This document shows positions 27,692-36,617 of a stretch of DNA of 64,000 bases, one piece after another. How positions within the stretch are numbered: the stretch's first letter is position 1; every line of letters starts with the position of its first letter. Position numbers and translations under genes: made by a program. The notes under the pieces were generated by a model. The model saw nothing but the letters and a program-made list of their open reading frames with translations. It ran no database searches and was not told the origin of the DNA. The stretch comes from Microseira wollei NIES-4236 (GTDB lineage Bacteria > Cyanobacteriota > Cyanobacteriia > Cyanobacteriales > Aerosakkonemataceae): contig NZ_BLAY01000037.1 of NCBI RefSeq assembly GCF_020521235.1, positions 1 to 64,000 on the forward strand. Reading direction: 5' to 3'.

Positions 27692-27791
27692 ATTTTATTC
27701 TTTGCTTTTCAACAAAGTTCAGAAGCTTTCTTGGTGGGGTATTGGCGAATATCTCGCTGGTTTTACCTCACTTTGTCTGCTCTGTTCTTTT

Positions 27792-27818
27792 TAACGATGG
27801 AGAAATGCAAATTATTCC
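27792..27818 (-). promoter_or_regulatory. Putative ECF-sigma promoter upstream of the large subtilase gene
   Basis: On the minus strand, GGAATA (27818-27813) and CGTTA (27796-27792) are 16 bases apart, as at 25671-25697. The match extends on both sides (CAGTTCCGG upstream, AACAGAGC downstream). The -10 element is about 100 bases before the start codon at 27691, compared with 95 in the other copy. Confidence 0.6.
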
Positions 27819-28077
27819 GGAACTGACTGAAAAAGTTCTGTTATAGATCCCAGACATAAGATCTCCCTTGCAAAAATACCTTAAATGGGTGAAGCGCTGT
27901 TGTAAAAACCTTGCTTTGGTCGTAAAAGACCCAGGACTTAGGCACGAAGCCTATCACCCTTGTTTCTGCGTATACAGAAAGCCGGTTTCTTTGCCTAAGT
28001 CCTTGAGTTGCATGTTTGTAAAGTTTTACTGCTGAATTTTTTAACAAATCTCGCTTGCTGATTGGGGAAGTATAGTT
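27819..28077. other. Divergent intergenic region with a family B element
   Basis: A family B element (GGACTTAGGCA, GCCTATCACCCTTGTTTCTG, GGTTTCTTTGCCTAAGTCC) lies at about 27931-28003. The remaining sequence holds the leader of the sigma gene; no second GGAATA-N16-CGTTA motif is found here on the plus strand, so autoregulation is not supported. Confidence 0.65.
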
Positions 28078-28731
28078 ATGAATAAAAAACCAGGAGAGTC
28101 TCAGCCTCAAAGCTCTCTGCACCTGTATTTCGATCGGCTCCTGCTTAAAACTATCGAGAGAATTGCCCGCAAGCAAACCAGAGGCACAAGGGTTTCCTGG
28201 GAAGATGCCCAACAAGTTGCGTATGAGAAAGTATTACAAGCTACGCAAGCTGGCAAGTTCCGCAAAGGAGGAGTGGAGGAATTTTATCATTGGGCAGCAA
28301 CTGTGGCGAGGTTTGCCATCATCGATCTGGTGCGTCACGAACAGCAATTTCATTGTCAAAGTTTAGACCAGAATATTCCCGGAACCGATGTGCCCCTGTC
28401 TGAAACGATCGCGGATGAATTCAATTTATTAGATGCTTTTGAGCGTGCCGATTTAGTGCTAAAAGCCATAGAAGCGATCGCTCTCCTAAATCGCCGCTAC
28501 CCAGCGCGCGCCTATCTCAAACTTTGGCAAGGAAGGGTTGAGGGTAAGAGTCAGGCGCAACTAGCTGCTGAGTTGGGCGTCACTCAAGGCGCCATCTCAA
28601 AGCGCTGGAAAGAATTGTGCCACAGCATCGCCCAGATACTAGGACTGTTGCAAGTTGACGCGGTTAAACAAGAACTGGGGCAAATTCACCAGCAGAAGAC
28701 ACGCAGAACGCGCTCTCAGACTAAATGGTAG
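28078..28731 (+). CDS. Sigma-70 family (ECF-like) RNA polymerase sigma factor
   Basis: A 217-residue protein with two sigma regions. Region 2 covers about residues 40-95 (WEDAQQVAYEKVLQA, FYHWAATVARFAIIDLVRHE), which binds core polymerase and the -10 element; region 4 covers about 130-190 with the helix-turn-helix KSQAQLAAELGVTQGAISKRWKEL for the -35 element. A basic tail (KTRRTRSQTKW) follows. No region 1 or 3, so the ECF type fits. It is divergent from the subtilase cassette, two units of which share an ECF-like promoter. The gene at 28868 follows on the same strand and may be its partner. Confidence 0.85.
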   Translation: MNKKPGESQPQSSLHLYFDRLLLKTIERIARKQTRGTRVSWEDAQQVAYEKVLQATQAGKFRKGGVEEFYHWAATVARFAIIDLVRHEQQFHCQSLDQNIPGTDVPLSETIADEFNLLDAFERADLVLKAIEAIALLNRRYPARAYLKLWQGRVEGKSQAQLAAELGVTQGAISKRWKELCHSIAQILGLLQVDAVKQELGQIHQQKTRRTRSQTKW

Positions 28732-28867
28732 AGAAACCAAGGTTTTTCGCTGCCCGTCAATTGGGAATAATCAATACAACTGGTTATACGATGATGCCGT
28801 CATCCGTTAATACAAACAAACACCAGTTGCAGAAAAATCAATTATCCTCGTCTGGAGCGAAAAATCT

Positions 28868-29563
28868 ATGGAGAAAGACTTTGGGCAAGAATTTAACCCA
28901 CCAACGCCGCAACCCGGAGAAATCTGGGAACTCAGTCGATACCTGCGAAGTCCTCTTTTGTTCTCCAAGGAAGAGCAACAGCAACTCTACTCAGAGGCGG
29001 CGCGCCGGTTTCTAGAAGGAAAGTCGCCACCCCGCTACGTAACGATTGTAAACTCACCCGATCCACCACTAGATCCAGAAGCAGAATGGCAAGTTGTTTC
29101 TGTGATGTTGATGTCCCCTGAAACTAATTTTTTGAGCGATGTAGATTTGCTTATTCCTCAAGAGATTTCTGGCGTCGGACAAGATTTGCTGGCTGAAACT
29201 TGGCACATTCTGCCGATGTTGACTTGTAATTTACTACAGCCAGTTGGGCGGCGATTGTCCAGAGAAATTTACGATTTATTGATGACTGTAGGGGACTACT
29301 ACCTCGGTTTGGTTGATGCAGCACCCTCACCCCAGGAAATTCAAGCATTAGCGTTGAAGATTGCCCCAATTTCAACCAGCGAACAGCCAGAAATTCAAGC
29401 ATTTCATCGGCAAGAACAAGCCTGGAGTGATGTTTTGCTCGTCCCGCTAGCTGCTTACCGCGCCTACTTTAAAGGGATGAAACTGACGGAGGTGGTATTA
29501 AATGAAGCCCTACAAATTTCGCGATATTTGTCAGTTGAAACCCAACAGGATTGTGAAATTTGA
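28868..29563 (+). CDS. Unknown soluble protein paired with the sigma factor
   Basis: A 231-residue soluble protein, mostly helical, with conserved-looking blocks GEIWELSRYLRSPLLFS, PPRYVTIVN, WQVVSVMLMSPETNFLSDVDLLIP, DLLAETWHILPMLTCNL and YDLLMTVGDYYLGL. I believe similar genes commonly follow this type of sigma gene in cyanobacteria, but I know no proven function. A regulator of the sigma factor is the simplest idea. It has no membrane helix, which sets it apart from classical membrane anti-sigma factors. Confidence 0.65.
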   Translation: MEKDFGQEFNPPTPQPGEIWELSRYLRSPLLFSKEEQQQLYSEAARRFLEGKSPPRYVTIVNSPDPPLDPEAEWQVVSVMLMSPETNFLSDVDLLIPQEISGVGQDLLAETWHILPMLTCNLLQPVGRRLSREIYDLLMTVGDYYLGLVDAAPSPQEIQALALKIAPISTSEQPEIQAFHRQEQAWSDVLLVPLAAYRAYFKGMKLTEVVLNEALQISRYLSVETQQDCEI

Positions 29564-29673
29564 TTAACTCAGGACTGACACAAGACGAAGCCATCACCTT
29601 TGTTTATTCGTAAATCTTTAGTTGACAAATCAACGATTTCAGGACTTACGCAAAAAAACTTTGGTGAAATCGA
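29564..29673. repeat. Fragments of family B elements
   Basis: CAGGACTGACACAAGACG, CCATCACCTTTGTTT and CAGGACTTACGCAAA are pieces of family B ends in disturbed order; more lie at 29690-29790 inside the end of the next gene. Confidence 0.6.
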
Positions 29674-30099
29674 TTAATCCTGGGTGTAGAGCAGCGAGAT
29701 TGACGCATCACCTTTGTTTTTGGCCCCGCGTGCATCAGTCCTGGATTTTTCAGAGCAACCGGGTTTCTTTCCGTAAGGAGTTGGGGAGAGCGATCGCATG
29801 ATTCCTGGTAAAAGATATGGCTCTCCCGCACCTAATCCATCAAAAGAATCATATTCATTCGTCACATTTGACACGAGGTTGAACTCAGATACAAGCATAA
29901 CGAACCCTACAAAGCCTAAAACGAGCAACAATGCCAACCCACTCACCACTAGAAAACAAACCATTGCCCATGACGGCAAGTTTAAATTCAAGTTTAATTT
30001 TGGGGTAGGAACTTGGGACAGATAACCATGTATCAGGTGCAAGCTCAAAGCGGTGCTAACGGCAATGAAGGTGATTTTTGAAAAAGTCCATTTGGACAT
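29674..30099 (-). CDS. Hypothetical membrane protein with repeat-derived tail
   Basis: A 141-residue protein with two predicted membrane helices (about 8-25 and 43-70), a Leu/Asn-rich segment between them (PTPKLNLNLNLPSW) and an acidic segment after (NEYDSFDGLGAGEPYLLPG). The last 35 residues (PGCSEKSRTDARGAKNKGD and on) are read from family B repeat DNA, so the original C-terminus was probably lost. Family unknown; expression is uncertain. Confidence 0.45.
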   Translation of the reverse strand: MSKWTFSKITFIAVSTALSLHLIHGYLSQVPTPKLNLNLNLPSWAMVCFLVVSGLALLLVLGFVGFVMLVSEFNLVSNVTNEYDSFDGLGAGEPYLLPGIMRSLSPTPYGKKPGCSEKSRTDARGAKNKGDASISLLYTQD

Positions 30100-30602
30100 T
30101 AATTTACCTCAATTAAATCAGCAAGTTCAATTCGTGCCTAGATGCAACCTTAATGCACTAATCAGCTGGATTGCGATACCCTGTTGTATTTTTAACCCAT
30201 AAAACTACGGGAGGGAAATCCTCTTTCGAGGACAGGTTAAGCGTACAAGACGATAAATTTGCCCAAAAGCTTTTTGGCAATTACAGCAGATTGCTTTTCT
30301 TGTGAGGGAAAGCCTTGGCAGCAGTGTGCGGGCACCCTTAATGCTGCCCGCACACTGCTGCCAAGGTGTACCTCATGCGGCTGCAATCCGCTATATCTAT
30401 TACTACAGTAGAGCAGCCTGTTTAAAATTAACAATATTTTTCCCTTTACGTAAATTAATCGCTATCAACTTCAGCAAATCTTTAATTTAGCCAGGTATAT
30501 ATAAACTTATTGTAAACAGAGGGGACAAACTTGGCAAAAAGTTCTTAGCAAGTTAGTCTCTGTACTGTGCGATCGCTACCGGATCTTGGCGATGCTTCCC
30601 AA
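30100..30602. other. Intergenic region with a long perfect hairpin
   Basis: No gene seen. The notable part is a hairpin at 30313-30366; the rest is AT-rich with a HIP1-type site GCGATCGC near 30569. Confidence 0.7.
30313..30366. repeat. 22-base perfect inverted repeat
   Basis: The arms (30313-30334 and 30345-30366) are exact inverses beginning CCTTGGCAGCAGTGTGCGGG, with a 10-base loop CCCTTAATGC. The stem is GC-rich and far stronger than a usual terminator; there is no T-run. It may be a REP-like element or a nested copy of a longer repeat. Confidence 0.85.
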
Positions 30603-31370
30603 TTAATCAGCCGAAACAGCTTCCGTACCGTTTTCCCGATAATATTTCCACTCGACATCGGGCATATTATCAAACGCTTTTCTCAGGGATTCTTCCCACA
30701 GCTTACGAATTTTGAGCAAATAAGGATCTCCGGGTGGTAATTGCAATTGATGTTTGATCGTAAAAGTATCGGTTTCGTACATTATCATGCTAATCGGTGG
30801 CCCTACAGAAATATTAGATTTCATCGTAGAATCAATCGATAGCAACGCACATTTTGCCGCCGATTCTAAAGGGGTATCGTACTTGAGCGTGCGGTCTAAA
30901 ATCGGCTTGCCGTACTTGGTTTCACCTAACTGTAAAAACGGCGTTTCTGGCGTGGCATGAATAAAGTTACCTTGATTGTAAATTAGATAAATTTGCGGTT
31001 CTTCTCCTCTAATTTGACCGCCAACTAAGAAGCTACATTTATAATCAATTCCGTCTTTTTGCAACCATGTTCCATCTTTTTGTTGAATTTGTCGGATTGT
31101 AGCGCCGACGTAACTGGCGACTTCATAAAGCGTGGGTAAGGTATGAAGGTTGACCTTTTCTTGTGCTTTGAGATCCTTTTGCAGACAAGCGATAACGCTT
31201 TGAGTAATAGAAAGATTTCCAGCAGTACAGATAACAATTACCCTTTCTCCTTCTAACGAAAAATCGAACAGTTTTTGGTAATTGGAAACATAGTCAACTC
31301 CGGCATTGGTGCGGGAGTCGGAAGCCATGACCAGACCAAATTTTGTGATGATACCAAGGCAATAAGTCAT
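30603..31370 (-). CDS. Anbu-type proteasome-like peptidase
   Basis: A 255-residue Ntn hydrolase of the Anbu (ancestral beta subunit) group. It starts MTYCLGIITKFGLVMASDSRTNAGVDYVSNYQKLF, where Thr2 would be the nucleophile after Met removal and the SDSRTNAG motif holds the conserved Asp; the later block LSIDSTMKSNISVGPPI is also typical. I set the start at 31370: the 25 residues upstream in frame are read from a dispersed CGCAGAGG-type repeat. Anbu genes usually sit with permuted ATP-grasp, alpha-E and transglutaminase genes; here that trio ends 8.5 kb away, separated by the subtilase cassette. Confidence 0.88.
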   Translation of the reverse strand: MTYCLGIITKFGLVMASDSRTNAGVDYVSNYQKLFDFSLEGERVIVICTAGNLSITQSVIACLQKDLKAQEKVNLHTLPTLYEVASYVGATIRQIQQKDGTWLQKDGIDYKCSFLVGGQIRGEEPQIYLIYNQGNFIHATPETPFLQLGETKYGKPILDRTLKYDTPLESAAKCALLSIDSTMKSNISVGPPISMIMYETDTFTIKHQLQLPPGDPYLLKIRKLWEESLRKAFDNMPDVEWKYYRENGTEAVSAD

Positions 31371-31441
31371 ATCTTTTGAATGAACGAACCGCAGATACGC
31401 AGAGGACTCAGAGAAAGAGCAGAAAGAGAAGATTTCACGGG

Positions 31442-32890
31442 TCATTTTTTATTATTAATATTATTAATTTGTTGCTCTAACCATTCCCAAGCTTTTATTA
31501 ATAGATCTTCTAGCCAAACCATTACCCGATCTAGCCATTCTAAGATTTGCTCTAATGGGTGTTTGACGTAACCGACTGGTTTCGCTTCGGTTTCTATCCA
31601 TTCGGTTTCTGGATTTGCAGGGACTTTGCGGGTGGATGCTACAGATTTTTGAGAGGTAGAAGTAGTATTTAAAGACGAGACGCTGTCGGGAACTTTTGTT
31701 ATTTCCTTGGGTGATTTTTGATGCACCGCTAAATCTGACTGTTGTTGAGGTCTTACTGCAAGTGCTTGTTTGGGTTGGAGGTGACGCTTAATCAGGTTTT
31801 GGATGCTATTGACCCCAGGGATATCCGTTGGTGTAGAAGGCGGGAGAGCAACTGCGGAAGCCTGGTTTTTCTGGGCTGGTATTCGGTTATTATTTGGCTG
31901 TGGTTTGCCAAAGAGGTCGTTTGTTGTCAACCAAGGGTCTTCTATATCTTCTGAAACCGCTGTTTGAGGATTCAGCAATCTCGTTTTTACCTGGTGCAGT
32001 AATTTTTGGGCGCTATGGACAACCGACTGGGTAATTTTGCCGGTTTCTATTTGAGCGATCGCTCTGTCTATGCTAGAAATCCAATCGGGTTTACTTTCAT
32101 CTGACTTCAGATGAATTTTGTGGGTTAATTCCTCGTGTCGGTGTTTTAATTCCTCACTTTTAGCTTTTAACTGTTGCCGCCTATTTTCAAATTGATTCAG
32201 TTGCTGGTTTTCTGACTGGAATAAATTAACAACCGTCGCCACCGGGCCAGTTTTTACCCAATTGATCGCATTCTGCAATAGTCCTCCCGGTGCAATATTG
32301 GCTGGTGCTTCCGGTGGCGCTAAAGTAATGCTGGATGTTTCCTCGACTTGGTCGATTGAGTCGCGCTGGTGCAAGTAGCTTTCAACTTCAAAAATAATTT
32401 TCTCGTTGAGTTGTTGTTGCTGTTCTGGAGTTAAAATATCCAAAATTTCATTTTCGTCATTAACCAATACTAGATGGCGCTGTTCTTGCTGCGTAGCAAT
32501 GCCAGTAATCGGGGATGGGTTTTTGCTTCCTTTAACCTGGAAAGAGATCGGTTTGGCATTTTCTGTCAAAGCTGCCTTGTTTGCTTGGGCAGCAGGCAGG
32601 TAAAATGATTCAGCCACCTCTAGCACTCGCCTCACTGGCATATCCGAGGGTGGTAGTTGGGGTGGCGGGGGTGAATTAGAGAGTCCCAAGAATTGCTGCA
32701 AGCGCCTTCCTGCGAGTTGGGCGGATTGAAACAGCATGAAAACGGGGTAAAGTATTACCTGCACTCCCCAGGTCGTAGCAACTTGTCCGTGTCGAATCGC
32801 GCGCTCGCGGCGATCGCTCCACCGGATATACTGCCGGTTAAGATAACTGAACAACCTGCTTTGATAGCGACCTGGGAATTTAGTAGGCAT
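31442..32890 (-). CDS. Unknown protein with coiled-coil and proline-rich linkers
   Basis: A 482-residue protein, family unknown. The ATG at 32890 (MPTKFPGRYQSRLFSYLNRQ) is preferred, because an upstream start would overlap the promoter of the divergent mannosidase gene. Features: a basic N-terminus with a hydrophobic helix (about 40-60, VQVILYPVFMLFQSAQL), a coiled coil with QQLKAKSEELKHRHEELTH (about 245-275), low-complexity linkers, and a C-terminal amphipathic block of alternating Trp and Leu (WLDRVMVWLEDLLIKAWEWL) that could lie on a membrane. It may be a membrane-linked scaffold; that is inference. Confidence 0.6.
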   Translation of the reverse strand: MPTKFPGRYQSRLFSYLNRQYIRWSDRRERAIRHGQVATTWGVQVILYPVFMLFQSAQLAGRRLQQFLGLSNSPPPPQLPPSDMPVRRVLEVAESFYLPAAQANKAALTENAKPISFQVKGSKNPSPITGIATQQEQRHLVLVNDENEILDILTPEQQQQLNEKIIFEVESYLHQRDSIDQVEETSSITLAPPEAPANIAPGGLLQNAINWVKTGPVATVVNLFQSENQQLNQFENRRQQLKAKSEELKHRHEELTHKIHLKSDESKPDWISSIDRAIAQIETGKITQSVVHSAQKLLHQVKTRLLNPQTAVSEDIEDPWLTTNDLFGKPQPNNNRIPAQKNQASAVALPPSTPTDIPGVNSIQNLIKRHLQPKQALAVRPQQQSDLAVHQKSPKEITKVPDSVSSLNTTSTSQKSVASTRKVPANPETEWIETEAKPVGYVKHPLEQILEWLDRVMVWLEDLLIKAWEWLEQQINNINNKK

Positions 32891-32969
32891 ATATCTAGTC
32901 TGAAGGACGCGGTTTATTTTCCCCGCCGCATCCTGAAATAAAGATTTCTCACCTGATTGTACCGAAAAG

Positions 32970-35900
32970 ATGAACCATCCCGTGACATCTTCTGCCACCA
33001 ACCAAATTTCCGCATCCATCGCCAGACTGCGCCAGCTAACTCAAGTTGATACCTTAGCAAGTTGGCGATACTGTCCTGCTGACTTACCCGTCGAGGAGAT
33101 CACCCCAAGCAACTTTTTGAACTGGTCGCTAGTCCAGCTTAATCCCAAAGGCCACATCGCTTGGTCTGGGGGTTGTCAAGTTTTATGGCTAGCTCAACAA
33201 TTGGTTATTCCCTATGCTTTACAAGAATATCCTTTAACTAATTTATGCTTGCGGCTGGCATTGACTTGGTGGGCGGAAGATGTTCAGATTTTTATCAATG
33301 GTACTTTTGTACAATCTGGGGATTTATTAGATTATTTCACGCGGGTACTGTTGAGCGAATCCGTCACCCCAGGGGAAGAAATTATCGTCGCGTTGCGCCT
33401 CGTCAGTCCGAGTCATTGCGATGGTGCGTTGATGCGTTCTGTTTGTATTTATGAATCTACCACTCCAGACCGCCTCGAACCCGGTTTTATTGCCGATGAA
33501 TTAGACGTATTGCAGCGTTATTTAGCAGCCTTTAATCCAAAACATCTCGATATCCTGGCAGCAGCTATCTCCCAAATAGATTGGCAAGTGTTGGAGGATA
33601 GGGAATTGTTTGATCGATCGCTTACCACCCTCCGCCAAACTCTCCAATCTTCAAAACCAGTCGCCGGATTATGGGATAAGGAAGAACGGGAAGATAAGGA
33701 AGACAAGGAAGGCTTTTCTTGCCTACCAAATACTGGCGATCGCATCCAATCCAAAATATACTTACTCGGACACGCCCACCTCGACATGGCTTGGTTATGG
33801 CCTGTTGCAGAAACTTGGAAAGCCGCCCAACGTACGTTTGAATCAGTCCTAAATCTGCAAAAAGATTTCCCCGATTTAATATTCTGCCATTCCACCCCCG
33901 CCCTCTACGCTTGGCTCGAAGAACATCGCCCCGATTTATTTGCAACCATCCAAAACAAAGTCAAATCTGGACAATGGGAAATTGTCGGGGGAATGTGGAT
34001 CGAACCAGATTTAAATCTGATCGACGGCGAATCAATTGTCCGCCAAATTCTCTACGGTCAGCGCTACGTCCAAGCCAAATTTAATCAACTCAGTACTGTC
34101 GCCTGGGTTCCCGATACTTTTGGTTTCTGCGCCACCTTGCCCCAATTTCTCAAACAAGGGGGAATTGAATACTTTGTCACCCAAAAACTAGCCTGGAACG
34201 ATACTACTAAATTTCCCTACGGTGCCTTCTGGTGGCAATCCCCCGACGGCACTCAAATATTTAGTTTAATGTCCGCCCTCATCGGTGAAAGTATCGACCC
34301 AATTAAAATGGCATCCTACGCCGTTGATTGGCAACTAAAAACCAAATTACCCGATGTTCTTTGGCTTCCCGGCGTCGGCGACCACGGCGGCGGCCCCACT
34401 CGCGATATGCTAGAAATAGCCCAACGTTGGCAAAAATCTCCCTTCTTCCCCCAACTCCAATTCACAACCGCTGCTAATTATTTGAGTCAGTTATGTAGGG
34501 GCGGGTTACACCAACCATCTATCCCATCATCTACCGTCGATCTAAACCCGCCCCCCGTCAGCGATAAAAATCCATCCCATTACCAATTACCCATTACCAA
34601 TCACCCATTACCAATTTGGCAAGATGAACTTTATCTAGAATTCCATCGCGGTTGCTATACTACCCATGCAGATCAAAAGCGTTGGAATCGTCGCTGCTCT
34701 GGCTTACTCTACCAAGCCGAATTGTTCTCATCTCTCGCTACTATAGCCGCTGGCGCTACTTATCCCAAAGCTGAATTAGAAGATGCCTGGAAGAAGGCAT
34801 TGTTTAACCAATTCCACGATATTTTACCCGGAACTTCGATTACTCAAGTATTTGTAGAAGCTAACCAAGTTTGGCAGGAAGTCGAACAAGTCGCTACGCA
34901 GATATTAGCAGCGTCTTTGGATCAGATCGCCACCCAAATCTCCCTACCCCCACCCCCACATCCAGACGCCTTACCCATCATCATTTTTAATCCCCTAAAC
35001 TGGCAAAGATCCGAAGTCGTCGCCATTCCCCTACCAGACTCCCCCCCTTCTCCAGGGGGGGCAGGGGCGGATCCCATTTGGTCACAAGTCGCCCCCACCC
35101 CCCTACCAGACTCCCCCCCTTCTCCAGGGGGGGCAGGGGCGGATCCCATTTGGTCACAAGTCGCCATTCCCCTACCATACTCCCCCCCTTGTCAAGGGGG
35201 GGCAGGGGGGGATCTTTGGCAAGTTTTCGACCATCAGGGACAACCTTTAGTCACCCAATTAAGGACGGCAGTCCTCACTACCAACCCATCCGCACTACTC
35301 TTTATTGCCCCCGATATTCCCTCTGTTGGCTATCGCCTCTTCTGGTTATGTCCCCAAAACTCTCATATCCCCAATTCGATTAATTTCCCTTCCGAATCAG
35401 AGCCTATATGGGCGCACCTTTCCCATTATGAATATAGTATAGCACAAAAAAATGAAATTGCAACAAAAAATTGGAATTTAGAAAACGAATTTCTGCGGGT
35501 AACCGTAGACCCAGAAACGGGGAATTTATCCAGCAGCTTCGACAAAATCCACCAGCGGGAAATCCTCGACAAAACAGGAGGGAATCAACTGCAAGCGTTT
35601 AAAGATAGCGGTCAATATTGGGATGCGTGGAACATCGACCCCAACTACGAACAACACCCGTTACCCCCAGCCGAACTAAAATCAATTGAGTGGATAGACT
35701 ATGGGCCAATAGAGCAACGACTGCGGGTGGTAAGACAGATAGGACAATCGCAGTTTTGTCAAGATTACATCTTGCAAACTGGTTCCCCCGTCTTAAAAAT
35801 TGCCACAAAGGTAGATTGGCAAGAACGGGGAGTATTGGTAAAAGCAGCTTTTCCTTTAAACTTAGAAGCCGAATCCGCAACTTATGAAATCGCCTGCGGT

Positions 35901-36617
35901 GCGATAAGTCGCCCAACTCAACCTCAAAAGGCAGACGCAAAGGAAGAGGACGCGGGGACGCCCCGACGCGGGGACGCGGAGATGGGAGAGGAAGATAATG
36001 CAACTTGCCAGCGAGAACTGAGAGAAAAAGCGAAATGGGAAGTACCCGCCATAGGTTGGGCAGATTTAACAACTGACAAATACGGCGTCAGCTTGCTAAA
36101 CGATTGCAAATACGGCTACGACAGCAAACCGAATCAATTGCGATTAACACTATTAAGGAGTCCCAGTTGGCCTGACCCAGAAGCAGACCGGGGGTATCAT
36201 GAATTTACCTATGCCATATATCCTCACGGCAATAGTTGGCAGTCTGCCCATACCGTGCGACGGGGGTATGAATTAAACCAACCGCTTCAGGTAAGGGTAA
36301 TGCCACCGGGTCGCGAAGGGAAAGAGGCATCTTTACCACCCGTAGGTTGCTTTTTAGATTTAGGGGCGCAAAATTTAATATTGATGGCGTTGAAGCAGTC
36401 GGAAGATAACCCGCAACAATGGATTTTGCGGTGTTATGAATGTCATGGAGCAGCAGCCGATTTATCTTTGGGGGGAAATGGGGGGTTAGCGATCGCGCAG
36501 ATGGTAGATTTGTTAGAGCGCGCGCTTCCCATCCCCGACCCTAAAACCAGCCAAATTTCCCCTTGGCAAATCGTCAGCTTTCAGTGCCAAAAAAAACCCG
36601 CCCAAGAGCGGGAATAA
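32970..36617 (+). CDS. GH38 family alpha-mannosidase with repeat-derived inserts
   Basis: At 1215 residues this is longer than common GH38 enzymes (about 1000-1050). The catalytic part shows HAHLDMAWLWPVAETWKA (about residues 268-285, metal-binding His and Asp), WIEPDLNLIDGESIVRQ, WVPDTFGFCATLPQ with the nucleophile Asp (about 380) and GVGDHGGGPTRD. C-terminal beta domains follow. Four segments look inserted: Lys/Glu-rich at about 236-252, TTACC-repeat-coded at about 530-548, a triplicated Pro/Gly block at about 685-750 (each copy PLPxSPPxxGGAGxD), and GTPRRGDAEMGEED at about 991-1010. All keep the frame. The enzyme probably trims alpha-mannose from glycans or storage sugars in the cytoplasm, as there is no signal peptide. 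Confidence 0.9.
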   Translation: MNHPVTSSATNQISASIARLRQLTQVDTLASWRYCPADLPVEEITPSNFLNWSLVQLNPKGHIAWSGGCQVLWLAQQLVIPYALQEYPLTNLCLRLALTWWAEDVQIFINGTFVQSGDLLDYFTRVLLSESVTPGEEIIVALRLVSPSHCDGALMRSVCIYESTTPDRLEPGFIADELDVLQRYLAAFNPKHLDILAAAISQIDWQVLEDRELFDRSLTTLRQTLQSSKPVAGLWDKEEREDKEDKEGFSCLPNTGDRIQSKIYLLGHAHLDMAWLWPVAETWKAAQRTFESVLNLQKDFPDLIFCHSTPALYAWLEEHRPDLFATIQNKVKSGQWEIVGGMWIEPDLNLIDGESIVRQILYGQRYVQAKFNQLSTVAWVPDTFGFCATLPQFLKQGGIEYFVTQKLAWNDTTKFPYGAFWWQSPDGTQIFSLMSALIGESIDPIKMASYAVDWQLKTKLPDVLWLPGVGDHGGGPTRDMLEIAQRWQKSPFFPQLQFTTAANYLSQLCRGGLHQPSIPSSTVDLNPPPVSDKNPSHYQLPITNHPLPIWQDELYLEFHRGCYTTHADQKRWNRRCSGLLYQAELFSSLATIAAGATYPKAELEDAWKKALFNQFHDILPGTSITQVFVEANQVWQEVEQVATQILAASLDQIATQISLPPPPHPDALPIIIFNPLNWQRSEVVAIPLPDSPPSPGGAGADPIWSQVAPTPLPDSPPSPGGAGADPIWSQVAIPLPYSPPCQGGAGGDLWQVFDHQGQPLVTQLRTAVLTTNPSALLFIAPDIPSVGYRLFWLCPQNSHIPNSINFPSESEPIWAHLSHYEYSIAQKNEIATKNWNLENEFLRVTVDPETGNLSSSFDKIHQREILDKTGGNQLQAFKDSGQYWDAWNIDPNYEQHPLPPAELKSIEWIDYGPIEQRLRVVRQIGQSQFCQDYILQTGSPVLKIATKVDWQERGVLVKAAFPLNLEAESATYEIACGAISRPTQPQKADAKEEDAGTPRRGDAEMGEEDNATCQRELREKAKWEVPAIGWADLTTDKYGVSLLNDCKYGYDSKPNQLRLTLLRSPSWPDPEADRGYHEFTYAIYPHGNSWQSAHTVRRGYELNQPLQVRVMPPGREGKEASLPPVGCFLDLGAQNLILMALKQSEDNPQQWILRCYECHGAAADLSLGGNGGLAIAQMVDLLERALPIPDPKTSQISPWQIVSFQCQKKPAQERE

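Noticed and set aside
28750-28785. A third GGAATA promoter before the gene at 28868
   Set aside because: GGAATA is present near 28764, but no CGTTA follows at 16 bases.
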